The notes: generated from the letters alone by a model not told the origin. DNA of 64,000 nucleotides from an uncultured Lachnospiraceae bacterium (GCA_944384025.1 CALWRS010000001.1:273324-337323); one strand, 5' to 3'. Shown: positions 44,201 through 52,479, counted from the stretch's first letter. Numbers and translations are program-made.

Positions 44201-45122
44201 CACGAAGACGCTAGAGAGCGTTTTCCCGACGCGGTCCTCTGTTGCAAAGGAAATAGAACAAAAAGAGGTGCCCAGTCGGAATTTTGACGCAAAAACCGTC
44301 TACGCGGCAAAGAACCGCATTGCAAGGCCGAGAGTCTTTATTCCGGTCTTTCCAGGAACGAACTGCGAATACGACACGATGCTTGCCTTTGAGAGAGCCG
44401 GTGCCGACGTTCAGACCGTTGTTTTCCGCAACATGACGGAGCAGGATATCCGCGATTCGGTGGAAGCGTTTGAAAAAGCTATCCGTGAAGCGCAAATCCT
44501 GATGTTCCCCGGCGGTTTTTCCGCAGGCGATGAGCCGGACGGATCTGGAAAGTTTATTGCAACGGCATTCCGTAACCCGCGCATCCGCGAGGCAGTCAAT
44601 GCGCTTTTGCATGAGAGAGACGGCTTAGCGCTTGGCATCTGCAACGGTTTTCAGGCGTTGATTAAGCTGGGACTTGTGCCTTACGGCGAAATCCTGCCGC
44701 AGACTGCGGACAGTCCGACGCTTACGATGAACAACATTGGACGGCACGTGAGCAAATCCGTTTACACAAAAGTCGTAACGAACAAGAGCCCGTGGCTGCA
44801 AAAAGCAGAGCTGGGAGGCGTATATGCAATACCGGCTTCGCACGGAGAAGGACGCTTTGTTGCGAGCGAAGAATGGCTGAAAAAGCTCTACGATAACGGA
44901 CAGATTGCAACGCAGTACGTGGACGAAAAAGGCAATCCGACGATGCAGGAAGACTTTAACCCGAACGGTTCTTTCTGGGCAATTGAGGGCATTACTTCGC
45001 CGGACGGCAGAGTGCTTGGAAAGATGGCGCACTCCGAGCGGCGGGGAACCGGCGTTGCCGTTAATATTACCGGAGATCAGAATCAGCTGATTTTCGAAAG
45101 CGGCGTAGCATATTTTCAATAA
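41238..45122 (+). CDS. purL: Phosphoribosylformylglycinamidine synthase, one-chain form
   Basis: PurL converts FGAR to FGAM with ATP and glutamine. At 1294 residues it is the long form that contains all domains, unlike the split PurS-PurQ-PurL of Bacillus. It has DTYWSDHCRHTTF, NETHNHPTEIEPFGGAATCLGG, GGRTGRDGCGGATGSS, LPSIGGKDSMSG and a C-terminal class I glutaminase with Cys1135 in GICNGFQ and His1202 in SHGEGRF. The start at 41238 follows AGGAGG. It has its own promoter and a strong terminator, so it is probably a single-gene unit. Confidence 0.97.
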   Translation: MGQVRRVYVEKKAPYAVRAKELFEELKSYLGLSKLREVRVLVRYDVENISEETYQKALGTVFSEPPVDMLYEEKFPYSNGDRVFFVEYLPGQFDQRADSAEQCVRLLKESEEPVIRTATTYVLSGDITEEEFASVRSYCVNPVDSRLTDETKPETLVTRFDVPEDVKVFTGFTEMGEEALRTLYASLNLAMTFRDFRFIQEYFAGEEKRDPTVTEIRVLDTYWSDHCRHTTFLTELTDVSFEEGDYIEPIKGAFEEYKAARTILYKDRSDKYISLMDVALLAMKKLRSEGKLDDMEVSDEINACSIVVPVTIDKKEQGVVTEEWLVFFKNETHNHPTEIEPFGGAATCLGGAIRDPLSGRGYVYQAMRVTGAADPTVSLSDTLAGKLPQRKLTTGAAKGYSSYGNQIGLATGLVDEIYHPNYVAKRMEIGAVMGAAPRKNVIRENSDPGDIIILMGGRTGRDGCGGATGSSKKHTTESIHTCGAEVQKGNAPTERKLQRLFRREEVARRIKKCNDFGAGGVSVAIGELAPGLRVELDRVPKKYAGLDGTELAISESQERMAVVVDPKDVDAMLAYAQEENLEAVVVAEVTKEPRLVLVWRGKEIVNISRAFLDTNGAHQESTAVVTMPEAKNSFFKNPASYEACSVLRTGAYKGNGSDDAADRKAAWLSMLADLNICSKKGLVEMFDSSIGAATVTMPFGGVYQMTPTQTMIAKLPVLEGACDTVTMMSYGYDPYLSSWSPFHGASYAVISSVAKIVASGGDYHKIRFTFQEYFRRLGSDPKRWGEPLAALLGAYHAQMQLGLPSIGGKDSMSGSFDDIDVPPTLVSFAVDVAHLSDVVTGELKKPGSRLVLFEMQRDAYELPDYAQAMKLYDQIHELSGKGAFLSMYALGAKGLAEAVSKMAFGNRLGVKLCHKVTREEAFAPAYGSILAEIEEEKLAMLEEAQIPYRKVGRVNDSGTISWASKSCREEGEDEQKMVISMQEALEAYTKTLESVFPTRSSVAKEIEQKEVPSRNFDAKTVYAAKNRIARPRVFIPVFPGTNCEYDTMLAFERAGADVQTVVFRNMTEQDIRDSVEAFEKAIREAQILMFPGGFSAGDEPDGSGKFIATAFRNPRIREAVNALLHERDGLALGICNGFQALIKLGLVPYGEILPQTADSPTLTMNNIGRHVSKSVYTKVVTNKSPWLQKAELGGVYAIPASHGEGRFVASEEWLKKLYDNGQIATQYVDEKGNPTMQEDFNPNGSFWAIEGITSPDGRVLGKMAHSERRGTGVAVNITGDQNQLIFESGVAYFQ

Positions 45123-45124
45123 CT

Positions 45125-45166
45125 AAAAAAGCCCGCTGTATCAAAAAATACAGCGGGCTTTTTTTT
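45125..45166. terminator. Bidirectional terminator between purL and the BFD gene
   Basis: GCCCGCTGTAT (45131-45141) and ATACAGCGGGC (45148-45158) form an 11-bp stem, flanked by A and T runs on both sides. Confidence 0.92.
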
Positions 45167-45169
45167 AAA

Positions 45170-45367
45170 TTAAGCCATTAACAGTTCAGAGATTACGTCC
45201 AGTATTTTGTCGTGGCAGCCGCCGCAGCCTGTGGAGCACTGCGTCATTTTCTGCACTTCCTCAAAAGCTTTCAAGACATCCTCGAACTGATCCATCTGGT
45301 GCAATGCGGTTTCTACGTCGTGATAGGAAACCTGCTTGCATTTGCATATCATTTCGTTTGCATTCAT
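45170..45367 (-). CDS. BFD-type [2Fe-2S]-binding protein
   Basis: A 65-residue protein of the bacterioferritin-associated ferredoxin-like fold. Four iron-sulfur ligands are probably Cys8, Cys10, Cys44 and one of Cys48/Cys51 (ICKCK and CSTGCGGC). Free-standing BFD-like proteins donate electrons or mediate iron release. It is next to a purine permease on the minus strand, after a 31-base gap, but I see no functional link. The start follows GAGGTG. Confidence 0.85.
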   Translation of the reverse strand: MNANEMICKCKQVSYHDVETALHQMDQFEDVLKAFEEVQKMTQCSTGCGGCHDKILDVISELLMA

Positions 45368-45398
45368 TTAAGTCCACCTCAACCGTTTTCAATTTGTG

Positions 45399-46754
45399 TT
45401 ACAACAGTGCCAGAAGCACAAAGTTTAGTATAAACAGAATCGTTGCAACTGCCAGGATAGGCGAAATTTGTTTTGCCTGTTTCTTGAAGATTTTTACAAT
45501 ACAGTAGAAGATAAATCCGGCGGCAATTCCGTAGGAAATACTGTAATTTAGCGCCATAAAGATGCCGGCGAAGAAAGCAGGAACTGCTTCTTCAAAGTCA
45601 TCCCACTTAATTTCTGCGAAGGAAGACATCATCATAATCCCGACAATAACAAGCGCCGGAGCCGTTGCCGCGTACGGGATTGCGCTGACAAACGTTGCGA
45701 AAAAGGCGCTGACGGCAAAGCAAAGCGCCGTAACAACGCTTGTTAGACCCGTACGTCCGCCTGCGCCGATGCCCGCTGCACTTTCCACGAAAGTAGTCGT
45801 ATTGGAGGTTCCGAAAATCGCGCCAATGGAAGTTGCCGTAGCGTCTGCAAACAGCGCCTTATCCATTTTGGACTTGAATCCGGCGGTTGTTTCCATCGCT
45901 TTTTCGTCTTCTTCGCTGAAGATGCCGCTCTTTCTTCCGGTTCCGATAAAGGTTCCGATTGTATCAAACGTATCGGAAAGGCTAAAGGAGAAGATGGTAA
46001 TTAAAACAAGCGGCAGTTTGGAAGCATCCGTAAAGAGCGAAGGAAGACCGTCCTTGGTAAAAATTGCTAAAAAGGTCGTAGGCAGCGCTTCGCAGGCCTC
46101 TGTAAAACTGACGGTTTCGGAAGTAACGGTAACGCCCATAGGAATTCCTAAAAGGGTTGTTAGGATAATTCCGATAAAGATAGCGCCCTTGACTTTGAAA
46201 ATCTGGAGTACAACAATCAATACCAGGCCAATGATAAAGAGCCAGAACACAGGCTTGTTTAGCGTGGAGATTGCCGGTACGCCGCCGCCAAAGTTAATGA
46301 TGCCTACGTTTAAAAGGCCGATATAAGCTACGAAAATACCAATTCCGCCGCCGATAGCGTTTTGCAGGCTAGCGGGAATTGCCTTGATGATGTACTTGCG
46401 GATTTTCGTTACGGTAATGAAAATGTTAATCAAGCCGCAAATAAACACCATAGACAGTGCCTGTTTCCACGTGAATTTCAGCGCAAAGCAAACGGTGTAA
46501 ACGAAAAATGCGTTTAAGCCCATACCGGGGGCCTGCGCATACGGGACGTTCGCAACAAGTCCCATAATAAGCGTTCCGATAATGGATGCAATGATTGTCG
46601 CAAGGAAAACGGCGCCCCACTCCATGCCGGACTGACTTAAAATCGACGGGTTTACAACGATTATGTAAGCCATGGCAAAGAAGGTGGTCAGACCTGCAAG
46701 GATTTCGGTAGGTACGTTGGTGCCATTTTCCTTGAGCTTAAAGAAACTGTTCAT
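45399..46754 (-). CDS. NCS2-family purine permease (PbuG/PbuO type)
   Basis: A 451-residue membrane transporter with about 13 helices in the AzgA-like branch of NCS2, which takes up hypoxanthine, guanine or adenine with protons. Signature segments are FFAMAYIIVVNPSILSQ, YAQAPGMGLNAFFVYTVCF, NAIGGGIGIFVAYIGL and SNTTTFVESAAGIGAGGRTGLTS. The start at 46754 has AGGAGG about ten bases before. Despite its likely purine substrate, no purine riboswitch is visible in the leader. Confidence 0.92.
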   Translation of the reverse strand: MNSFFKLKENGTNVPTEILAGLTTFFAMAYIIVVNPSILSQSGMEWGAVFLATIIASIIGTLIMGLVANVPYAQAPGMGLNAFFVYTVCFALKFTWKQALSMVFICGLINIFITVTKIRKYIIKAIPASLQNAIGGGIGIFVAYIGLLNVGIINFGGGVPAISTLNKPVFWLFIIGLVLIVVLQIFKVKGAIFIGIILTTLLGIPMGVTVTSETVSFTEACEALPTTFLAIFTKDGLPSLFTDASKLPLVLITIFSFSLSDTFDTIGTFIGTGRKSGIFSEEDEKAMETTAGFKSKMDKALFADATATSIGAIFGTSNTTTFVESAAGIGAGGRTGLTSVVTALCFAVSAFFATFVSAIPYAATAPALVIVGIMMMSSFAEIKWDDFEEAVPAFFAGIFMALNYSISYGIAAGFIFYCIVKIFKKQAKQISPILAVATILFILNFVLLALL

Positions 46755-46830
46755 CTTTTCGGTTCCTCCTTGAAGTATTGATAAGTTCATCATAAACCGA
46801 AAAGCGCGAAAAGAAAAGCCCCTAAATAAA

Positions 46831-46865
46831 TTTTATCCGATGGGGAAGACTCCCATCGGATAAAA
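46831..46865. terminator. Long perfect hairpin, terminator and repeat-like (locus E)
   Basis: TTTTATCCGATGGG (46831-46844) and CCCATCGGATAAAA (46852-46865) form a perfect 14-bp stem around GAAGACT. It lies downstream of the HD gene on the minus strand and is followed there by TTTATTT, so it works as a terminator. The loop context GGGGAAGACTCCC recurs in repeat locus C. Confidence 0.8.
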
Positions 46866-46889
46866 CGCTCTGCGTGTTTTTCATAAGAA

Positions 46890-47384
46890 TCAAGAAAGCG
46901 AAAGCCCGAACATCTCCCGGCAAAGTTTTTTCCCGGTTTCGGTTCGGAAAATGCGCTCATATGCGGTGCGTATATGCTCTACAGGAGTAGAATCCTCGTA
47001 AAGATTTACTAGGAAATCCGCCTCGACCAAAATCTGGTAGTCGATTCCGTCGATGTTTGTATAAGTGTGGTGATGGGCCACCAAATAGCAGACCCGCTCG
47101 ATAACCGAACTTTCGTAGCCCAGCTCACAGAGCATAGCGCGGGCAATAGCCGGTCCTTCTTTTTCCTGTAGTTTTCCGGTGCAGGAGCCGTACTTTTCCT
47201 CGCACACGCGAATGCCGATATCGTGGACGATGGCAGCCGTCTCCAAAACGAAAAGCTCCTGCTTTGTCAGCCCTTCCAGTACGCCGATTGTCCTTGCAAA
47301 GTCGTGCACTTTCAGAAAGTGCTGAATGCGCTTAGCATCTCCGTTATTATATTCGATCATCTTTACAATAAGCTGTTCCTTCAT
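46890..47384 (-). CDS. HD-domain phosphohydrolase
   Basis: A 164-residue HD-domain protein. Metal ligands fit the family: His27 (KVHDFA), His54-Asp55 (AIVHDIGI), AHHHTY (around 103-107) and a later Asp in EADFLVN. Such single-domain HD proteins hydrolyse nucleotides or phosphoesters; the substrate is unknown. GGAGG precedes the ATG. It lies between a decayed GGDEF gene upstream and a strong hairpin downstream. Confidence 0.85.
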   Translation of the reverse strand: MKEQLIVKMIEYNNGDAKRIQHFLKVHDFARTIGVLEGLTKQELFVLETAAIVHDIGIRVCEEKYGSCTGKLQEKEGPAIARAMLCELGYESSVIERVCYLVAHHHTYTNIDGIDYQILVEADFLVNLYEDSTPVEHIRTAYERIFRTETGKKLCREMFGLSLS

Positions 47385-47449
47385 TTCTGCCTCCGCACAC
47401 GCGAAAATTTTAAACGGTGCTTAGTCTTGCTGAGCGGCAATTCCGTAAT

Positions 47450-48728
47450 CTACGCGGATTTTGTTCCCTTTATAAAGCTGCCAGAAGCATGCAAAATCCG
47501 TTCCGCAACCATTTCTGAGTTTTCGTGGTTCGCGCCCATCAAAATAACAATCAGCTGTTTGCTGGAATAGCGGGTTGATACGTCCGAGCGGCGAAGAGAA
47601 GTGTGGATAGCCTGCTCTAAAAGCTCAAGCGCCAGCTCCGTTTCCGAAACGTCCAGAAACTGTGCGTCGGCTTCGGAAATCGTAAAGTTGTATACGTGCC
47701 GAAAACTATCAAAATCCAGCAAATAAGCGCCTTTTCCGTTGTCGCCCCGGCTCATAAAGTCGTGCAAATAATTCAAATCCACCATTTTCGCGTCGCGGCG
47801 GCTTTCCGAATGCAGCCGGTCGCTGAAAAAGTGGTACGAGTCCTTCCCATTTTGCTTTACGTAGTAGAGCGCTTTATCCGCCGCATTGTAAAGAATTGTA
47901 AAATCCGTTCCGTCGTCGGGCGTCAATTTCTTTTTTGCTCGTTTCCCCTTTTAGGAAAACGACAAATTCGTCGCCGCCAATCCGGCAAAGGACGTCGCCT
48001 TCATCGGAAAATTCGCGCAGCGTTTCGGCAAACATTTTAAGCACTTGGTCTCCGGCAATGTGTCCGTAAGTGTCGTTGATGGCTTTGAAATTATCCATGT
48101 CAATCATCATAAGTGCGCCGCTCTCACCGGAAGAGAGCAGCTCGTTTACGACTTCCTCAGTATGGCTGCGGTTCCATAAACCAGTAAGTGCGTCCTGGCA
48201 CGACTTTGCCTTAATGTCGGTAACTTCCTTGGTCTTTTGCTCCAGCTTGTCGGACAGTTCGCGCCGCAAATCCTCCAGCTCCAGCGCGCGGCTGACTCTA
48301 GAGAGCATAACTTCGGGTACAAACGGCTTAACAATAAAGTCCACCGCACGCATAATTATATGCGCCATGCCCGTAGACAGATGTTTCGAATCCAAGACAA
48401 AGATGCGGTCTTTTTCGTTAGTCATGTTTTCGCGCGCTTTTTGCGCATTTTGGTAAGAAAAGCTTACCTTACTTGTAATGGAAATATGGATAATCTTTTC
48501 ATATTTCTTTAAAAGCGTCGATTTTGCCTGTACGGAAACGCGGGGGTGAAACGTCATAACCGTTAAAATTCCTTCGTGTACAAGGAGCATAGCGAACACC
48601 CAATGTTCCCAGTTGCTGTAGTGTGTCATTGCGCGCATAATGATGGTGCAAAATGAGAACACAAACCAAGCGGCGCGGGAGGTAATTCTTTTATCGATTT
48701 TTAACTCAGTATAATTCGTGTCGGACAA
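47450..48728 (-). pseudogene. Decayed GGDEF (diguanylate cyclase-like) gene with frameshift and deletions
   Basis: Two frames together read as one broken protein. The 5' part (48728-47874, TTG start after AAGGGA) has a membrane-like N-terminus, the tail end of a receiver-like domain (AVDFIVKPFVPEVMLSRVSRALEL) and a GGDEF domain up to CRIGGDEFVVFLKGE. After KKE the frame is lost; the other frame (47926-47450) resumes with LTPDDGTDFTILYNAADKALYYVKQNGK, the usual end of a GGDEF domain. About 35 residues between these segments are missing, so there is a deletion as well as a frameshift. The receiver also lacks its first half. The frame after this continues with a degenerate second GGDEF-like part and stops early. 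Confidence 0.8.
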
Positions 48729-48764
48729 GTCCCTTCATTCGACCAAAAATAAGCATATATGTCC

Positions 48765-48793
48765 ATTATAGTAAGGCGCTGCGGCTTTGGCAA
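48765..48793 (-). promoter_or_regulatory. Intact promoter of the GGDEF pseudogene
   Basis: On the minus strand TTGCCA (48793-48788) and TATAAT (48770-48765) are 17 bases apart. The promoter is well kept although the gene is broken. Confidence 0.7.
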
Positions 48794-48843
48794 CAAGAAA
48801 ACCTATCCTGTTTTTTGTACGAAGTCAGTTTTGGAATCATTTG

Positions 48844-48884
48844 GGGGATACGGCATTGTATCCCGAAGGAAAAACAGATAAAAT
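48844..48884 (+). promoter_or_regulatory. Promoter of the nuclease gene with overlapping inverted repeat
   Basis: TTGTAT (48856-48861) and TAAAAT (48879-48884) have a 17-base spacer. The -35 is inside an inverted repeat, GGGATAC (48845-48851) with GTATCCC (48858-48864), which could be an operator. Confidence 0.6.
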
Positions 48885-48923
48885 AAGGGCAGCAGCTAGA
48901 GTTTACCGGAAAGCGGGAGAGGT

Positions 48924-49658
48924 ATGGGCAAAAGGAAACGCTATCAAAAAAGAAAAAAGAGGACTTTGCTTGGCGGTGTGCTTGTCACTTTGTTCGCTGC
49001 GCTTGCTATTCCGCTGCTTGTAAAGTATTTTGGGCATTCTCTGCCGGACGGATTTGAAATTCCGGAGTATGGAGGCGAAGCCTTTGTAGTAATTAATGGC
49101 GGCGTGCCTTTTTTTGAACCGGAAGAAATCACGACTAAAGAGTTTGAGACGTACAGCGAACTTGACGTACTCGGCCGGTGCGGCGTTGCTTACGCAAATC
49201 TGTGCCCCGCGTTTTTGCCTACGCAGGAGCGCGGAGAAATCGGCTCTATCCGCCCTTCTGGGTGGCAGCAGGAAAAATATCCCGGCGTCGTTGATTCCGA
49301 GCCGGCGTATTTGTATAACCGCTGTCATCTTATCGCGTTTTGCCTTACCGGACAAAATGCAAACGAAAAAAACCTGATTACCGGAACGCGGTATCTTAAC
49401 GTAGAAGGGATGCTTCCGTTTGAGGAAGAAGTCGTCCGGTACGTAGAGCGAACCTCGAACCACGTTCTCTACCGTGTGACGCCGGTCTTTGAAGGAGAAA
49501 ACCTTGTGGCAAGCGGCGTTTTGATGGAAGCGTACTCTGTAGAAGACGCTGGAGAAGGGATATGCTTTTGCGTCTACTGCTTTAATGTCCAGCCCGGCGT
49601 GGTTATTGATTACGCGACCGGAGAGAGCCGCCTTCTTAACGAAGAAAAAGCGCAGTAA
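48924..49658 (+). CDS. Membrane-anchored DNA/RNA non-specific endonuclease
   Basis: A 244-residue beta-beta-alpha-metal nuclease of the EndA type. A basic N-terminus and one TM (about 14-34) anchor it outside. The nuclease core spans about 75-235, with His135 in YNRCHLIAF (the DRGH-like motif of Firmicutes forms) and a metal-binding Asn in NANEKNLITGTRYLN. Such enzymes degrade external DNA for nutrition or uptake. GAGAGGT precedes the ATG. pncC follows after 21 bases. Confidence 0.88.
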   Translation: MGKRKRYQKRKKRTLLGGVLVTLFAALAIPLLVKYFGHSLPDGFEIPEYGGEAFVVINGGVPFFEPEEITTKEFETYSELDVLGRCGVAYANLCPAFLPTQERGEIGSIRPSGWQQEKYPGVVDSEPAYLYNRCHLIAFCLTGQNANEKNLITGTRYLNVEGMLPFEEEVVRYVERTSNHVLYRVTPVFEGENLVASGVLMEAYSVEDAGEGICFCVYCFNVQPGVVIDYATGESRLLNEEKAQ

Positions 49659-49679
49659 GCAAAGAGGAGTTACGGATAA

Positions 49680-50183
49680 ATGGAAAAAAAATGCACGGAA
49701 AGTTTGCAGGAGCGGCTTGTGCGGCTTTTAAAGGAGCGGGGATTACGTATCTGCTTTGCGGAATCTTGTACCGGCGGCTTGGCAGCGGCCGGGCTCGTTA
49801 GCGTACCGGATGCTTCCTGTGTGCTTGATGTTTCGTTTGTGACTTATGCAAACGAGGCAAAAATCGAGTATCTGGGCGTTTCTTTGGAGGACATCCGGCA
49901 GTACGGCGTTGTCAGCGAGCAGGTTGCGCGGCAGATGGCCGTAGGCGCGGCAAAAAGAAGCCGGGCGCAGGTAGGCGTTGGCATTACCGGTATTGCAGGG
50001 CCAGGAGGCGGAACGCAGGAAAAGCCGGTTGGAACTGTCTGCTTTGGTTTTTTTATAAAGAAAGAGACGTCCGTTTTTACGAAGAGCTTTGGAAATCTTG
50101 GCAGAAACGCAGTGCGTGAAGAAAGCGTACGCTTTGTGTACGAGAAGCTTTTAGAGCTTTTGGAGGCAGAGACGAAGGAGTGA
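49680..50183 (+). CDS. pncC: Nicotinamide-nucleotide amidase (CinA C-terminal type)
   Basis: PncC deamidates nicotinamide mononucleotide to nicotinate mononucleotide in NAD recycling. The 167-residue protein is the stand-alone CinA C-terminal domain: FAESCTGGLAAAGL near the N-terminus, SFVTYANEAKIEYLGV, GVVSEQVARQMA and GITGIAGPGGGTQEKPVGTV. Length is normal. GAGGAG precedes the ATG. Confidence 0.92.
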   Translation: MEKKCTESLQERLVRLLKERGLRICFAESCTGGLAAAGLVSVPDASCVLDVSFVTYANEAKIEYLGVSLEDIRQYGVVSEQVARQMAVGAAKRSRAQVGVGITGIAGPGGGTQEKPVGTVCFGFFIKKETSVFTKSFGNLGRNAVREESVRFVYEKLLELLEAETKE

Positions 50184-50191
50184 AAAAAGCG

Positions 50192-50220
50192 TTGTGTTCC
50201 TTTTTGGAATCCTGTATACT
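50192..50220 (+). promoter_or_regulatory. Promoter of the surface GH5 gene
   Basis: TTGTGT and TATACT are 17 bases apart. The spacer includes TTCC/GGAA. The leader downstream contains repeat locus D. Confidence 0.65.
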
Positions 50221-50226
50221 GTCAGG

Positions 50227-50269
50227 GAAGACGATTCACGCTCGTCTGACTCACGAGAGAGTCTTGAAT
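50227..50269. repeat. Short repeat remnant, locus D
   Basis: GGGAAGAC at 50225-50232, an inner AGACG/CGTCT pairing (50229-50247), and the terminal GACTCACGAGAGAGTCTTGAA (50248-50268) share the end sequence AGTCTTGAA with loci A and B. It lies in the leader of the GH5 gene. Confidence 0.5.
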
Positions 50270-50296
50270 ATTTCGTTTTATTAAAGAGGTGAAAAC

Positions 50297-52378
50297 ATGA
50301 AGAAAAGTATTTGGGGAAAACGTGGCGCCGCATTATGCGGTTTGTGCATGGCCTTGCTGCTTTGGCTTTCGGGCGCGCTTGCAAGCGAGTCGAAAGACGG
50401 CGAAGGGAAACGAACAGGCTGCACATCATCGGAGATTGTGGAACGAATGGGAATGGGATTTAATCTGGGAAATACGCTTGACGCAACCGGCGGAAACGCT
50501 TCCGACGTATACAGTCAGGAACAGTCGTGGGGCAACCCGGTAATTACAAAAGAGCTGATTGATGAAATACGGGCGGGCGGCTTTACGACGATCCGCATTC
50601 CGGTAACTTGGTACAAGCATTTGTCTTCGGACGGAAGTTTTACAATCGACGAAGCGTTTTTAGAGCGCGTTAAGACGGTCGTAGATTACGCATACGAAAA
50701 CGACATGTACGTGATTTTAAACGTGCATCACGAAGAATGGATTAACAACGCGAACCTCGTAAAAAATCAGGAGGCGATTGCGTGGCAGCTTTCCTGCGTC
50801 TGGAAGCAGCTTGCACAAGCGTTTGCGGACTACGACCAGCATCTGATTTTTGAAGGCATGAACGAGCCGCGTCTGGTAGGAACGGCGCAGGAGTGGACCG
50901 GAAATCAGGAAGCTTACCAAGCGGTTAATTACTTAAATCAGGTGTTTACGAACGCTGTCAGAAACCAAGGCGGAGGGTATAACGCGGAGCGCTGCCTGAT
51001 GATTCCGGGCTACGCGGCTTCCAACTCTTCGGCAGTGCTGGAATCCATTTCCCTGCCGACTTGGAATGGGGAAGTTGTGAAGAACCTCATTATATCGTTT
51101 CACGGATATGCGCCGTACGATTTTTGCTTAAGCGATACGATGCTTGATTTTGATCCAGAAAAGTCAGAATGCACAAGCGCCATCGATCAGATGTTTGCTG
51201 ATGTAAAGACGCAGTTTTTGGATCACGGGATTCCGGTTATTCTTGGAGAGACCGGAGCGACCAATAAAGACAACACGCAGGCGCGGGAACGTTGGGCGTT
51301 CTACATGGGTAGAAAAGCGGCGGAGTATGGTGTGCCATGTATTATCTGGGACAACGGCTACAATGGAAATTCCGGTGGAGAATGCCACGCATATATCAAC
51401 CGCGATACTCTAGAGTGGAACTACAAAACGGTTGTAGACGCGCTGTTTGAAGGAGTGCAAAGCGTCGAATGGGGAAGCATTCATAAGGAAGAGTCCGGCA
51501 AACCGGTGGAATCGGTTGTTGACGGAACGGTGCTTTATCAAAACGCCGAAGGAAAGACGAGCACGAAAGAGTGGGATGCGAGCTTTCTGTCCATGGCCGC
51601 AAAGAGCAGCTACGTAACGCAGGGAAGAGAGATTGCCGTCGTATATACGGGAAGCGGCGACGTAAAAATGATTCTAGACAGCGCGGAAAAAAGCGTCTGG
51701 TGGATTCCGGTAGACCCAAGCAGAGTCGAAGAAGTTTCCGGGAAAAAGATCGCGTGGTTTACGGCAGAGGATATGCTGCGAGAAATGAATGCGAACGGTG
51801 TGGACAGCGGTTCGCAGCTGCGAAACATGAGCTTTCTGGCGGCAAACGGCAGCATTACTGTATACGAAGTTAGTGCCACGGGCGCCTTTTCTTCCGTAAC
51901 GTATCGTGTAAACGGACAGCAGTATGCAACAGGAACGCAGCTGCCGGAAGAACCGGAGCTTACGTACATGACGTTTGCGGGCTGGTACACCACGAAGGAT
52001 TATCAGCCGGGAACGGAGTATACCAGCGAGACGCAGCCGGAGGGAGAGACGGTCGTTTATGCAAAACTGGCGCTAAAGAGTATGCCAAGCGCCGAAGCGA
52101 TTGTGCCAACACAAACACCTACGCCTACGCCGACCCCGACACGAAAGCCGACGTCAGCACCGACGGCGGAGCCAACAAAAGCCGTAGAAGATACGGCAAC
52201 GCCAACGCCGGAAGAAACGCAAAAGGAAAAGTCCGGCGATAACTCTTCGCTTGTTTGGAAAATAGGAATTCCGGTCTTTTTGGTTGTCTTAATCGCCGCA
52301 ACCGTTGCGGTTACCATAAAAAAGAAAAAAGCCGGGAAGGACAGTTTAGAAAAGGAAAGCTCAGAAGATAAACAGTAA
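50297..52378 (+). CDS. Surface-anchored GH5 endoglucanase
   Basis: A 693-residue exported cellulase. Order: signal peptide (about 1-29), GH5 domain (about 40-385; subfamily 4-like) with GMGFNLGNTLDA, acid/base Glu190 (FEGMNEPR) and nucleophile Glu318 (LGETGA); a beta-rich domain that may bind carbohydrate (about 395-530); an InlB-type repeat (about 545-610, TFAGWYTTKDY); a Pro/Thr linker with PTPTPT (about 615-650); and a C-terminal TM (about 660-685) with a basic tail. There is no LPXTG motif, so the TM itself anchors it. AAGAGGTG precedes the ATG. It probably cleaves beta-1,4-glucans at the cell surface. Confidence 0.93.
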   Translation: MKKSIWGKRGAALCGLCMALLLWLSGALASESKDGEGKRTGCTSSEIVERMGMGFNLGNTLDATGGNASDVYSQEQSWGNPVITKELIDEIRAGGFTTIRIPVTWYKHLSSDGSFTIDEAFLERVKTVVDYAYENDMYVILNVHHEEWINNANLVKNQEAIAWQLSCVWKQLAQAFADYDQHLIFEGMNEPRLVGTAQEWTGNQEAYQAVNYLNQVFTNAVRNQGGGYNAERCLMIPGYAASNSSAVLESISLPTWNGEVVKNLIISFHGYAPYDFCLSDTMLDFDPEKSECTSAIDQMFADVKTQFLDHGIPVILGETGATNKDNTQARERWAFYMGRKAAEYGVPCIIWDNGYNGNSGGECHAYINRDTLEWNYKTVVDALFEGVQSVEWGSIHKEESGKPVESVVDGTVLYQNAEGKTSTKEWDASFLSMAAKSSYVTQGREIAVVYTGSGDVKMILDSAEKSVWWIPVDPSRVEEVSGKKIAWFTAEDMLREMNANGVDSGSQLRNMSFLAANGSITVYEVSATGAFSSVTYRVNGQQYATGTQLPEEPELTYMTFAGWYTTKDYQPGTEYTSETQPEGETVVYAKLALKSMPSAEAIVPTQTPTPTPTPTRKPTSAPTAEPTKAVEDTATPTPEETQKEKSGDNSSLVWKIGIPVFLVVLIAATVAVTIKKKKAGKDSLEKESSEDKQ

Positions 52379-52385
52379 GGCAGGC

Positions 52386-52405
52386 GGCGGGCAGCAATGC
52401 CCGCC
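52386..52405 (+). terminator. GC-rich hairpin after the surface GH5 gene
   Basis: GGCGGGCA and TGCCCGCC form a perfect 8-bp stem around a GCAA tetraloop. There is no T tract, so termination here is uncertain. Confidence 0.5.
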
Positions 52406-52417
52406 ACAGTCTTTGTC

Positions 52418-52465
52418 AGATGTGGGAAGACTCCCGCCTCTATAGGCGGCGAACGGGTCTTGAAT
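52418..52465. repeat. Palindromic repeat element, locus C
   Basis: GGGAAGACTCC leads into the palindrome CCGCCTCTATAGGCGG (52434-52449), followed by GGGTCTTGAAT. It is a shortened copy that lacks the 28 bases after the palindrome seen in loci A and B. It ends 15 bases before the CapA-like gene. Confidence 0.7.
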
Positions 52466-52479
52466 CGGGTGGAGAAAAT

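Noticed and set aside
46755-46889. Purine riboswitch before the purine permease
   Set aside because: The characteristic three-way junction sequence is not visible; the strong hairpin here is a terminator of the upstream HD gene. The leaders of purO, purL and the PurF-like gene were checked with the same result.
50297-52378. Sortase (LPXTG) anchoring of the surface GH5
   Set aside because: No LPXTG-like motif precedes the C-terminal hydrophobic segment; it reads as a plain TM with a basic tail.
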